A stretch of DNA of 9,071 nt from Kiritimatiellia bacterium. GTDB lineage: Bacteria > Verrucomicrobiota > Kiritimatiellia > RFP12 > UBA3636. Both the position numbers and the translations under genes were made by a program. The stretch's first letter is position 1. Every line of letters starts with the position of its first letter. The stretch spans positions 1 to 9,071 of the forward strand of contig JAFUXX010000277.1 in assembly GCA_017476965.1 (NCBI GenBank), read 5' to 3'. This document shows positions 1 through 6,875 of the stretch, piece after piece. The notes under the pieces are model-generated. The model saw only the letters and a list, made by a program, of their open reading frames with translations, was not told where the DNA came from and did no database searches.

Positions 1-563
1 CGCGCCGCGGCGACGGCGCGGTGCGAAAACGTGCATTTCGTTTCGCGCGGCAGCTCGGCGAAAGTGTGGTCCCACCCGTCGGGAAGGAAGAGCGGGTCGT
101 AGCCGAAGCCGTCCGTGCCGCGGCCTTCGTGGAGCAGCGTTCCGGGGCACTGCCCGATGGCGACGAATTCGCGGCCGTCGGGCGAAACGAGCGCGAGCGC
201 GCACGAGAAGTGACAAGTACGCGGCGCCTTGGGCCCGAGCGCGGCGAGGTTGGCGAGCAGCAGCGCGTTGTTGTCCGCGTCGCGCCCGTGCACTCCGGCG
301 TAGCGCGCGGAGAGGACGCCCGGAGCGCCGCCTAGGGCGTCCACCGAGAGCCCGGAGTCGTCCGCCAGCGCCCATTCGCCGGAAACGTCGCGCAGGGCGC
401 GCGCCTTGATCAGGGCGTTCTCGACGAACGTAGAGCCGTTTTCGTCGGGATCCGGCGCGCCGGGCACTTCGGTCGCCGGGACGAGAAACCCCTGCGGCAG
501 CCCGCAGAGGACGCGGAGCTCGGCGAGTTTGTGGGCGTTGCGGGAAGCGAGAATCAGTCGCAT
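1..563 (-). CDS. rdgB: XTP/dITP diphosphatase (RdgB/HAM1 family), 3' end cut by window edge
   Basis: Hydrolyses non-canonical purine nucleoside triphosphates (XTP, ITP, dITP) to the monophosphate and pyrophosphate in the cytoplasm, keeping deaminated bases out of DNA and RNA. The frame starts at ATG 563 and runs open through the left edge, showing 187 residues. Family motifs appear in order: the N-terminal ASRNAHKLAEL (6-16), FVENALIKA (46-54), the DDSGL substrate loop (68-72) followed by ALGGAPGVLSARYAG (76-90), DGFGYDPLF (151-159) and the terminal SHR (180-182). Family members are usually about 190-200 residues, so only a short tail is missing. The start overlaps the end of the CNNM gene by 10 bases, which implies translational coupling in one operon. 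Only a weak GGA lies upstream. Identity is seen directly in the motifs; catalytic activity is inferred from the family. Confidence 0.95.
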   Translation of the reverse strand, partial: MRLILASRNAHKLAELRVLCGLPQGFLVPATEVPGAPDPDENGSTFVENALIKARALRDVSGEWALADDSGLSVDALGGAPGVLSARYAGVHGRDADNNALLLANLAALGPKAPRTCHFSCALALVSPDGREFVAIGQCPGTLLHEGRGTDGFGYDPLFLPDGWDHTFAELPRETKCTFSHRAVAAA

Positions 564-1960
564 TGTTCTTTGTTTTCCGGTGCGGCGGGTCCGGTCTTTT
601 CGACGAGCACGGAATCGATGCGGTGGCCGTCCATCTTTTCGACGACCATCCGGAGCCCCTGCTCGGGGACGTCGGCCACGGCGCCGCGGGACGGCACGGA
701 TTCGAGGCGCTCGAAGAGCCAGCCGCCGAGGGTGCCGTATTCGCCTTCCTCCAGCTCCGTGCCAAGTTCGTCGTTCACGTCGCCGAGGAGCGCTTCGCCC
801 GGGACGCGCCAGCGGCCGGGGCCGAGCTCGGCGATCTTGACCTCCTCCTCGTCGCTGTCGTACTCGTCGTATATGTCGCCCACGACCTGCTCGACGAGGT
901 CTTCCATCGTGATTATGCCGGAAGTGCCGCCATGGTCGTCCACCACGATCGCCATCGCCGCCTTGCGCTTCTGCATGCGCTTGAAGAGGACGTCCGCCTT
1001 GACGGTTTCGGGGACGAAGAGCGGCTTGCGCAGGAGCGGGCCGAGCTTCGGAGTCGTGCCGGACGAGGCGCGCAGGAGCCAGTCGCGCGCGTTGAGGACG
1101 CCTTCGATTTCGTCGATCGAGCCCTCGTAGACGGGCAGGCGCGAATAGCCCGAAGTGCGGATCGTGTCGCGGATTTCCCGCACCGACGCGTCGATCGGCA
1201 GCGCCACGACGTCCTTGCGGTGGACCATGACGTCCTCAGCCGTGAGGTCGTTGAACGCGAAGACGTTCTCGATCATCTCCTTTTCGTCGGCCTCGATCGA
1301 ACCGTGCTCCTCGCCGTACTCCACCTGGCGCAGGATCTGCTCCTCCGTGACCGTCGCGGCCTCGGTCTCCTTGACGCGGGCGCCGAACAGGCGGAAGAGC
1401 GCCTTCACGCCGCCGTTCACGAGAAACACGGCCGGCGCCACGATGCGGCCCCAGGCGCGAAGCGGCCCCGCCGCGCGCCGCGCAAAGGCGTCGCCGCGCG
1501 CGATGGCGAACTGCTTCGGCGCGATTTCGCCGCACACGAGCACGGCGTAGGAGAGCGCGAGCGTGAGGATGGCCGTGGCGCAGGATTCGACGAGCCCTAG
1601 GTCGGGGCTGCCGGGCAGGCGGCGCACGAGCCACGCCGCGATCGGCGGGGCGAACGTCACCGCCGCGAACGAACCAAGCAGCAGGTTCGCGACGGTGTTG
1701 CCGACGGAAAGGGAAGAAAGGAAGCGCCCGGTGTCCGACAGGAACGCGGAAAGCGTCTTGGCCTGCTGCGAACCGTTCTCCGCCTCCTCCTTGATCTTGA
1801 GCCTGTCGAGCCGGATGACGGCGAATTCGCTCGCCGAGAAGAAGAAACTGCAGAGCAGCGCCGCCGCCATCACCGCGAGGCGCCAGCCGAGCGGGGAAGC
1901 GGCGGCGGAAACCGCTTCCGCGGCGTCCGACGCCAGTTGCGCTGCTTGATCCGGGTCCAT
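554..1960 (-). CDS. CNNM/CBS-domain membrane protein (CorB / 'hemolysin' family)
   Basis: A 468-residue inner-membrane protein of the CNNM (DUF21) family. Characterised members (CorB, CNNM) move Mg2+ or related divalent cations; the name 'hemolysin' is historical. The N-terminal membrane domain has hydrophobic segments near residues 26-48, 85-108, 125-147 and 170-190. It carries the conserved SVGNTVANLL (85-94) and GEIAPKQ (144-150) motifs. Two CBS domains follow (about 240-297 and 308-360). The second ends in the hallmark DDHGGTSGIITMEDLVEQVV (341-360), which normally binds adenine nucleotides. An acidic linker DSDEEE (368-373) leads to the small CorC_HlyC C-terminal domain (about 374-455). 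The gene begins 28 bases after the hisD stop and overlaps rdgB. The ATG at 1960 has no clear Shine-Dalgarno. A later start at Met31 would remove part of the first helix, so I keep 1960. The ion specificity cannot be read from the sequence. Confidence 0.92.
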   Translation of the reverse strand: MDPDQAAQLASDAAEAVSAAASPLGWRLAVMAAALLCSFFFSASEFAVIRLDRLKIKEEAENGSQQAKTLSAFLSDTGRFLSSLSVGNTVANLLLGSFAAVTFAPPIAAWLVRRLPGSPDLGLVESCATAILTLALSYAVLVCGEIAPKQFAIARGDAFARRAAGPLRAWGRIVAPAVFLVNGGVKALFRLFGARVKETEAATVTEEQILRQVEYGEEHGSIEADEKEMIENVFAFNDLTAEDVMVHRKDVVALPIDASVREIRDTIRTSGYSRLPVYEGSIDEIEGVLNARDWLLRASSGTTPKLGPLLRKPLFVPETVKADVLFKRMQKRKAAMAIVVDDHGGTSGIITMEDLVEQVVGDIYDEYDSDEEEVKIAELGPGRWRVPGEALLGDVNDELGTELEEGEYGTLGGWLFERLESVPSRGAVADVPEQGLRMVVEKMDGHRIDSVLVEKTGPAAPENKEQCD

Positions 1961-1988
1961 GGTCGCGGGTCGCGGGGGAGGGGCGGAC

Positions 1989-3290
1989 TCAGCGCTCGAA
2001 GCGGACGTCCGCCGCGTTGCGGTGGCCGTCGAGGCCCTCGATGTCCGCGAACTTGCGGATTATGGGCAGCGCGTCGCGCAGGTCTTCTTCCGCGTACTGC
2101 ACGAGACTCGTGCGGCGGCGGAAGTCCTCCACCGTCAGGCCGCCGAACGCGCGCGCCGCGCCGCCCGTGGGCAGCACGTGGCTCGGGCCGGCGGCGAAAT
2201 CTCCGGCGCTCTCTGGCGTCCAGTGCCCGGCGAAGACGGCGCCCGCGTGGTGGGCCTTCTTGGCGTACGCCGCGGGGTCGCGCACCGCGAGCTCGAAGTG
2301 CTCGGGCGCGAACATGTCGACGAGCTCGATGCCCGTGTCGAGATCGGGCACGACGACGAGCAGGATGCCGTCGTTTTCCGCGACGCGCGCCACGAGCGCG
2401 CGGCGGGAACGCACCGCGACCTGGCGGCGGATGGCGTCCATCGTCTTCTTCGCGAGAGTTTCGCTCGTGGTGACGAGCAGCGCGCGCTCGTGCCCGGAGC
2501 CGTGTTCGGCCTGGGCGACGAGGTCCGCGGCGACCCATTCGGGGTTCGCGGAGTCGTCCGCCAGCACCGCGACTTCGCTCGGGCCGGCGACGAGGTCGAG
2601 CGCCACGGTGCCGTAGACGAGGCGCTTGGCAGCGGTGACGTACGCGTTGCCGGGGCCGACGATCTTCTGCACCGGCTCGATCTTGCGCATTCCGTACGCC
2701 ATGAGGCCGATCGCCTGGATGCCGCCGATGCGGTAGCATTCAGTGACGCCGCAGATTTTCATCGCGCAGAGGATTTCGGGCCGGACGGTCTTGTCGCGCC
2801 CGCCGGGGGTGCAGGCCACGATTTCGCGGACGCCCGCGACCTGCGCGAGGGTCGCCGTCATCACGACGGTCGAGGCGAGCGGCGCCGTGCCGCCCGGGAC
2901 GTACACGCCCACGCGGTCCAGCGGCGTGAAGTACTCGCCGAGCTTTCCGCCGTGCGGCGTGGGCATTTCCCAGTCGGGGCGCATGGAGTGGCGCGCGAAA
3001 TCCGCGACCCTGTCGTGCGCTTCCTGGATGCGGGCGCGCGTTTCGGCCGGGGTCTTTCGCCAGGCGGCCTCGAACTCGTCGTCGCCTACGCGGAGCTCCG
3101 ACGGCTTGAGGACGAGCTTTTCGATCCTGGAAATGGCGGCGAACACCGCGGGCTCGCCGCGGCGGCGGATGTCGGTGAGAATCTGGGCGGCGACGCTCTC
3201 GGCCTCCCCGTCGAAAGCGGGGCGCATGAGAAACTCTTCTACGGCGCGTGAGCGGCGGTCGCGCGACCAGTGCAAAATCCTGATTGGCAT
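1989..3290 (-). CDS. hisD: Histidinol dehydrogenase
   Basis: Catalyses the last two steps of histidine synthesis, oxidising L-histidinol to L-histidinal and then to L-histidine with two NAD+, as a Zn-dependent cytoplasmic dimer. The 433-residue length is normal. Diagnostic features are LMRPAF near the N-terminus (21-26), GVYVPGGTAPLASTV (128-142), VGPGNAYV (211-218), DLVAGPSEV (232-240), AQAEHG (259-264), FAPEH (327-331), TPESAGDFAAGPSH (358-371) and EGLDGH (418-423). By position these supply the zinc ligands Q260, H263, D364 and H423 and the catalytic pair E330-H331, so the enzyme looks fully functional. ATG 3290 fits family N-termini; an AGGA lies 13 bases upstream, rather far. No other his gene is in view. 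hisD instead leads an operon with a CNNM protein and rdgB, under the promoter at 3377-3405. Confidence 0.97.
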   Translation of the reverse strand: MPIRILHWSRDRRSRAVEEFLMRPAFDGEAESVAAQILTDIRRRGEPAVFAAISRIEKLVLKPSELRVGDDEFEAAWRKTPAETRARIQEAHDRVADFARHSMRPDWEMPTPHGGKLGEYFTPLDRVGVYVPGGTAPLASTVVMTATLAQVAGVREIVACTPGGRDKTVRPEILCAMKICGVTECYRIGGIQAIGLMAYGMRKIEPVQKIVGPGNAYVTAAKRLVYGTVALDLVAGPSEVAVLADDSANPEWVAADLVAQAEHGSGHERALLVTTSETLAKKTMDAIRRQVAVRSRRALVARVAENDGILLVVVPDLDTGIELVDMFAPEHFELAVRDPAAYAKKAHHAGAVFAGHWTPESAGDFAAGPSHVLPTGGAARAFGGLTVEDFRRRTSLVQYAEEDLRDALPIIRKFADIEGLDGHRNAADVRFER

Positions 3291-3338
3291 GTGACGGCGT
3301 TTGTCCTGTTTGCCCTTGACGTTTCCCGCCGTTATCGG

Positions 3339-3358
3339 CCGCCGCGGAACGCGGGCGG
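3339..3358 (-). other. GC-rich hairpin in the hisD leader
   Basis: CCG-CCGCG on one arm and CGCGG-CGG on the other can pair into eight base pairs with one bulged G and a three-base GAA loop (plus-strand reading). It lies in the predicted leader of hisD, about 50 bases before the start codon. It could affect leader stability or translation, but GC-rich DNA forms such stems by chance, and no poly-T follows on either strand, so it is not a standard terminator. Confidence 0.3.
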
Positions 3359-3376
3359 AATGCGGGAGCGGTTTTG

Positions 3377-3405
3377 ATTATAGCCCAAAGGCCGCTTGCG
3401 GACAA
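3377..3405 (-). promoter_or_regulatory. Sigma70-type promoter of the hisD operon
   Basis: On the minus strand, TTGTCC (3400-3405, four of six consensus bases) is separated by 17 bases from a perfect TATAAT (3377-3382). The predicted start of transcription near 3370 gives a leader of about 80 bases before the hisD ATG. An A/T-rich island of this kind is conspicuous in such GC-rich surroundings. The leader shows no run of histidine codons, so there is no sign of a his-type attenuator peptide. Confidence 0.65.
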
Positions 3406-3482
3406 GAACGCGCCGCAACTTTTCCGCGCGGCGGGACTTTCCGCCGCAGGGGGTGGATTTTCGTGACGGGTTCGGGTTTGAT

Positions 3483-3503
3483 CGGAATCCGTCCGCGGTT
3501 CCG
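3483..3503 (+). other. Inverted repeat / hairpin ahead of the glycosidase remnant
   Basis: CGGAA-T-CCG (3483-3491) and CGGTTCCG (3496-3503) pair in eight base pairs with one bulged T around a four-base TCCG loop. As RNA, UCCG belongs to the very stable UNCG tetraloop class. It ends 31 bases before the ATG at 3535. It could be an operator or a leader structure of the lost glycosidase gene; no convincing plus-strand promoter is visible beside it. Confidence 0.35.
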
Positions 3504-3520
3504 TCGCGGACGCCTGGCAT

Positions 3521-3525
3521 GGAGG
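3521..3525 (+). promoter_or_regulatory. Strong ribosome binding site before the signal-peptide leader
   Basis: GGAGG followed by nine purine-rich bases and then ATG at 3535. It is among the best Shine-Dalgarno sites in the window and fixes the start of the remnant gene, showing that this was once a properly translated secreted protein and not a random frame. Confidence 0.7.
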
Positions 3526-3534
3526 AAAAGAAGA

Positions 3535-3690
3535 ATGACATTCACCCACAAATTCGGCATGGCGGCGTGCGCCGTGCTTGCGACCGCAACCACTGGCCTG
3601 TCCGCGACGGTCTCCGCCGAGGCCGACGTCGTCTCCGGCCGCTATCCCGTCATCACCGGACGCTCGCGCGCGGCGCGAAGCCGATTGTGA
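3535..3690 (+). pseudogene. Signal-peptide leader of a truncated secreted glycosidase (5' remnant)
   Basis: Starting at ATG 3535 behind a strong Shine-Dalgarno, this frame reads a typical Sec signal peptide. It has a polar start with Lys6, a hydrophobic core rich in Ala, Leu and Thr from about residues 8 to 24, and a likely cleavage site after SATVSA (residues 23-28). About 14 mature-looking residues follow (to GRYPVITG), then an Arg/Ala/Ser stretch reaches a TGA at 3688-3690 after 51 residues. That last stretch is read in the wrong frame. From about 3663 the real coding sense continues one frame over as a glycoside hydrolase fragment. The simplest reading is an internal deletion that removed most of a secreted enzyme and left the two pieces out of frame. 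A genuine 51-residue secreted peptide is possible but less likely. Confidence 0.6.
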
Positions 3691-4040
3691 ACGACGAACA
3701 CTACTGCACGCGGGTCGAGGACGGCCGGCGCGTCCCGAGCCGCGCCGAAGACATCGCGACGTCGCTTTGGACCGAGTTGTTCCACGGCAGCGCCGGAAGT
3801 TTCACGTACTGCTGGGACAAGCGGTCGTGGGAATGGAAGACGCTTGAAGACGCCCGCCGCGTCGTCGAGAAGCCGTCGTACAAATCGGCGTCGCTGCTCA
3901 ATCCATGGAACTACCCGCCGGAAGCGTTGGACGGCTTCAAGATGTTCCGCCGGGAACTCGAGCCGCTCCGCGACGCCGTCATGCCTATGCCGCGGACCAC
4001 GCCGGCAAGCGCCGCGATTTTTGTGCTTGAACCGACGGGG
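3663..4040 (+). pseudogene. Fragment of a clan-A-like glycoside hydrolase (3' remnant, truncated both sides)
   Basis: In the frame whose codons begin at 3663, about 125 residues read as protein with normal codon use. KPIVNDEHYC (from 3678) resembles the strand carrying the nucleophile Glu in clan GH-A, GH42-like enzymes. TSLWTELFHGSAGSFTYCWD and the Trp-rich KRSWEWKTL follow, then NPWNYPPEALDGFKMF, and then RDAVMPMPR leading into ASAAIFVLE. The last part resembles the start of the Rossmann-like domain that follows the barrel in such enzymes. Protein-like sense fades after about 4037, where the GH127 upstream region begins. The frame has no start of its own and no stop at the right place. The N-terminal barrel (several hundred residues in the family) and the C-terminus are both missing. 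The resemblance is recalled by pattern, not searched, so the exact GH family is uncertain. Confidence 0.6.
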
Positions 4041-4056
4041 CGGGGTGGAATACGAT
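4027..4056 (+). promoter_or_regulatory. Possible promoter of the GH127 gene
   Basis: TTGAAC (4027-4032) and TACGAT (4051-4056), each four of six consensus bases, are 18 bases apart. They lie just before the GH127 gene, giving a predicted leader of about 57 bases. The -35 element overlaps the last readable codons of the glycosidase remnant. The match is moderate, and the gene could instead be read from upstream. Confidence 0.35.
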
Positions 4057-4119
4057 TTGCGCCGTCGCGGCCGCGAGCCGCCACGCCAACCGACAATCAA
4101 ACATCCGGATTCCGTCGCC

Positions 4120-6015
4120 ATGGAGCGATTTTCCGTCCCCGCCACGTCCGCCGTTTCCCTCTCCGATCCTTTCTTCGCCCCGCGCGTGGAGGCGAACCGC
4201 ACGGCGACGATCCCCGCCTGCCTGCGCTTCTGCGAGGAGACGCACCGCCTCGAATCGTTCGACCTGAAGTGGAAGGATGGCGACAAGTGGTATCCCCACA
4301 TCTACTGGGACAGCGACGTCGCGAAGGTCGTCGAGGGCATGGCGCGCGAGCTCGCCCGCCGCCCCGACCCCGCGCTAGCGGAGCGGCTCGACGCGGTCGC
4401 GCGCCGCATCGTCGCCGCGCAGCAACCCGACGGCTACCTCAACACGCATTTCACGCAGGTCGAGCCCGAGAAGCGCTGGTCCAACCTGCACGAGTGCCAC
4501 GAGCTCTACTGCGCCGGGCATCTGATCGAGGCCGCGGTCGCCCACTTCGAAGCGACGGGCGAGCGCTTCTTCCTCGACGCGATGCGCCGCTACGCCGACT
4601 GCATCGCCAAGACGTTCGGACGCAAGCGCGGCCAGAAGCGCGGCTACCCCGGCCACGAGGAGCTCGAGCTCGCTCTCTGCCGCCTCGCCGACGCGACCGG
4701 CGAGAGGAAATACCTCGACCTCGCGGCGTACTTCGTGGACGAGCGCGGCCGCAAGCCCAACTACTACGTGAAGAAGGAGGGCTGGCAGGAAGGGCGCCTG
4801 ACCTACCTCCAGGCGCACGAGCCGCCGCGCGAGCAGCGCGAGGCCGTCGGCCACGCGGTGCGCTGGGCGTACCTGTGCTGCGGCATGGCGGACGTCGCCG
4901 CCGCGACCGGCGACGCCGGCCTGTTCGACGCCTGCCGCGCGATGTGGGAGAACGCCACCGGTCGCCGCATGCTCGTCACGGGCGGCATCGGCACCACGCG
5001 CGAGGGCGAGGCGTTCGAGCGCGACTTCAAGCTCGGCAACCTCACCGCCTACGCCGAGAGCTGCGCCGCGATCGGGCTCGCGCTCTTCTCGCGCAGGATG
5101 CACGAAATCACAGGCGAAGGGCGCTACCTCGACGTCCTCGAACGCGCGCTCTACAACGGCATTCCGTCCGGCATCTCGCTCTCCGGCGACCGCTTCTTCT
5201 ACCAGAACCCGCTTGCCTCGAACGCCGACTCGCCCTACGACCGCGAGCGCCAGTCGTGGTTCTCCTGCTCCTGCTGCCCCACGAACTTCGCGCGCTTCTG
5301 GCCGCAGGCCGCGCAGCTCTGCTGGGCGCTCTCCCCGGGAGAAGTCCGGCTCTGCGTCCCCGCCGCGTCGGAACTGAAGCTCGAAAACGGGCTGTGCCTC
5401 AAGGTCGAAAGCCGCTACCCCTACGACGGAAAGGTCGCAGTCCGTGTCAGCGGCGACGCGCGACCCGCCGGCACTTCGGCCGGCGCGCAGGCGCGAAGCG
5501 CGGCGCGTTCGCTCGCCCCGTTCGCCCTCTCGCTCCGCATCCCGGACTGGTGCCCGAAGTTCTCGCTCGCCGTGAACGGCAAACGCGTCGCCGCGAAGGC
5601 GAAAGACGGTTTCGTTTCGATCGAGCGCCTCTGGAAACCCGGCGACGAAGTCGCTCTCGACCTTGCGATGCCGGTGCGCGTGCTCCGCGCGCACGACGCC
5701 GTCGAAGCCGACGCCGGACGCATCGCGCTGCAGCGCGGGCCGCTCGTCTACGCGCTGGAGAGCGTGGACAACGGCCCCGGCCTGCACCGCATTTCCATCC
5801 CGGCGAAGCAGGCCTTCCGCCTCGTCCGCGCGAAGGGCCTCCCGCGCGGGACCGTCGCCATCGCGGGCAAGGCGTTCGAGACGACGCGCCCCGGCGACGC
5901 ACTCTACTCCGCCGCCGCCCCGCGCACCCGCCTGCGCCGCTTCGTCGCGATCCCTTACGCGCTCTGGCAGAACCGCGGCCTCTCCGAAATGCAAGTCTGG
6001 ACCCGCGAGTCCTGA
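4120..6015 (+). CDS. GH127 family beta-L-arabinofuranosidase-like glycoside hydrolase
   Basis: A 631-residue enzyme of the GH127 (DUF1680) family, whose model HypBA1 releases L-arabinofuranose from beta-linked arabino-oligosaccharides. An (alpha/alpha)6 barrel occupies about residues 10-400, with motifs QQPDGYLNTHF (101-111), NLHECHELYCAGHLIEAAV (122-140), GEAF (296-299), AYAESCAAIG (310-319) and SCSCCPTNFARF (382-393). Beta-sandwich domains follow, ending IPYALWQNRG (611-620). Aligned by spacing to HypBA1, E297 is the acid/base, C385 the nucleophile, and E313, C315, C385 and C386 the zinc ligands, so the site looks complete. There is no signal peptide, suggesting a cytoplasmic enzyme acting on imported sugars. 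ATG 4120 fits family N-termini but lacks a Shine-Dalgarno; an in-frame GTG at 4045 behind GGGGCGGGG is the alternative. Residues 445-466 are a low-complexity insertion. Related families (GH121, GH137, GH142, GH146) share arabinose chemistry, so the exact substrate is uncertain. Confidence 0.93.
   Translation: MERFSVPATSAVSLSDPFFAPRVEANRTATIPACLRFCEETHRLESFDLKWKDGDKWYPHIYWDSDVAKVVEGMARELARRPDPALAERLDAVARRIVAAQQPDGYLNTHFTQVEPEKRWSNLHECHELYCAGHLIEAAVAHFEATGERFFLDAMRRYADCIAKTFGRKRGQKRGYPGHEELELALCRLADATGERKYLDLAAYFVDERGRKPNYYVKKEGWQEGRLTYLQAHEPPREQREAVGHAVRWAYLCCGMADVAAATGDAGLFDACRAMWENATGRRMLVTGGIGTTREGEAFERDFKLGNLTAYAESCAAIGLALFSRRMHEITGEGRYLDVLERALYNGIPSGISLSGDRFFYQNPLASNADSPYDRERQSWFSCSCCPTNFARFWPQAAQLCWALSPGEVRLCVPAASELKLENGLCLKVESRYPYDGKVAVRVSGDARPAGTSAGAQARSAARSLAPFALSLRIPDWCPKFSLAVNGKRVAAKAKDGFVSIERLWKPGDEVALDLAMPVRVLRAHDAVEADAGRIALQRGPLVYALESVDNGPGLHRISIPAKQAFRLVRAKGLPRGTVAIAGKAFETTRPGDALYSAAAPRTRLRRFVAIPYALWQNRGLSEMQVWTRES
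5466..5512 (+). repeat. Two adjacent short palindromes inside the GH127 gene
   Basis: CGCCGG (5466-5471) pairs with CCGGCG (5480-5485) around eight bases. GCGAA (5493-5497) pairs with TTCGC (5508-5512). Together they encode an Ala/Arg/Ser/Gly-rich stretch near residues 449-465, between a beta strand (KVAVRVSG) and the conserved SLRIPDW motif, where family members usually have a short loop. It may be an in-frame insertion of a small palindromic element, or simply GC-rich loop drift. Confidence 0.3.
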
Positions 6016-6068
6016 TCCCTCCCCCGCAGCACCGTAGGCCGACGGGCAGGCGGAGGGCGGGGCGGGGG
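6016..6068. other. Convergent gap between GH127 and ABC permease genes
   Basis: This 53-base gap separates two genes that end towards each other. CCCCCGC (6021-6027) can pair with GCGGGGG (6062-6068) across a 34-base loop. No compact stem with a T-run is seen, so I do not call an intrinsic terminator on either strand; termination here may depend on Rho or lie inside a gene end. Confidence 0.4.
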
Positions 6069-6875
6069 CTAGAAAACTTCGCGGCGGAGGCCGCGGACTG
6101 CCATGCGGAAGCCGCCGAAGGCGATGCCGGACCAGACGACGAGCGCGGAAACAGCGGGCCAGATGGTGCGCTTTTCGCCCTCGAAGAAGTCGCTGAATAT
6201 CCAGACCTGGGGCGCGAGCGGCAGGTGGTAGACGAAAACCGACAACGCGAGTTCGCTTGGTTCGCCGCTTCCGCCCAGTCCGCCGCTCACGGCGAGAAGG
6301 ACAGGGCAGACCGCGCACCACAGGAACAGCGACGCCCCGGCGGCGAGGTACGCGGAGAGCGACCGGCCGAAGAGTCCGGAAAGCCCGAGCGCGAAGGACG
6401 CCGAGGCGCACGCGGCGGCGACGTTCAGCACCCAGCACGCGAGCAGTCCGGCGGCGGACAGTCCGCCCCAGACCGACGCGATTGCGAGGAACGGCAGCGA
6501 GAGGACGCCGAGCCAGACGGCGAACGTGCACGCGGCGAGCAGTTTCCCCGCCGCGATGCCGCGGGCGGACATCGGGGAGTTCACGAGCGCGGCGATCGTG
6601 CGCCGCTCGCGCTCCTGCGAGATGCGCTGCGCGGCGCCGAGCGTCGAGAGCAGCACCAGCAGCGCGCCGTGGCCGAAGATCGCGAAACCGGAAACGACCC
6701 GCGCGCCGACGGGAAGCGCCTGGGAGGAGGATCCGGTGTCGTCCACGGCCAGCGAGATCAGGGCGAGCGCAAGCGGAACGGCGAGGCAGAACAGGGCCAG
6801 CACCCAGAGCCTGCGCTCGCGGACGCGGGACCGCAGGTCGAGCCGGCAAACGGGGTTGTCGAACGGATTTTTCAC
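6069..6875 (-). CDS. ABC-2 type transporter permease
   Basis: A 268-residue integral membrane subunit of an ABC exporter. Hydrophobic segments lie near residues 22-43, 58-80, 110-135, 140-167, 172-197 and 238-257, the six-helix plan of the ABC-2 family. Between helices 2 and 3 is the cytoplasmic motif ERERRTIAALVNSPMSARGI (88-107), matching the family's 'E-R-E-x-x-T ... L-x-x-S-P-x-S' coupling region that docks on the ATPase. I chose the GTG at 6875 because a strong GGAGGG lies eight bases upstream and the GTGA overlaps the ATPase stop by four bases. The frame stays open far upstream, but that is the shadow of the ATPase gene. With the adjacent ATPase it should form the transporter core, probably as dimers of each. 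The substrate cannot be told: such pairs export drugs, polysaccharides, lipids or peptides. Confidence 0.88.
   Translation of the reverse strand: MKNPFDNPVCRLDLRSRVRERRLWVLALFCLAVPLALALISLAVDDTGSSSQALPVGARVVSGFAIFGHGALLVLLSTLGAAQRISQERERRTIAALVNSPMSARGIAAGKLLAACTFAVWLGVLSLPFLAIASVWGGLSAAGLLACWVLNVAAACASASFALGLSGLFGRSLSAYLAAGASLFLWCAVCPVLLAVSGGLGGSGEPSELALSVFVYHLPLAPQVWIFSDFFEGEKRTIWPAVSALVVWSGIAFGGFRMAVRGLRREVF

Noticed and set aside
1452..1464. A 13-base direct match (CAGGCGCGAAGCG) also present at 5488-5500
   Set aside because: Both copies fall in coding sequence, and the word is made of the common GC-rich codons of the window, so chance is the better explanation.
563..1600. A 345-codon plus-strand open frame opposite the CNNM gene
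   Set aside because: It is the mirror of a well-supported gene, rich in Arg, Ala and Asp, with no start signal or domain.
1959..3251. A 430-codon plus-strand open frame opposite hisD
   Set aside because: hisD has every family motif on the other strand, and this frame has Arg/Ala/Asp-rich wording with no recognisable domain, typical of an antisense shadow.
6021..6068. Intrinsic terminator between the convergent genes
   Set aside because: The only pairing arms are seven bases with a 34-base loop and no T-run on either strand, too weak to call.
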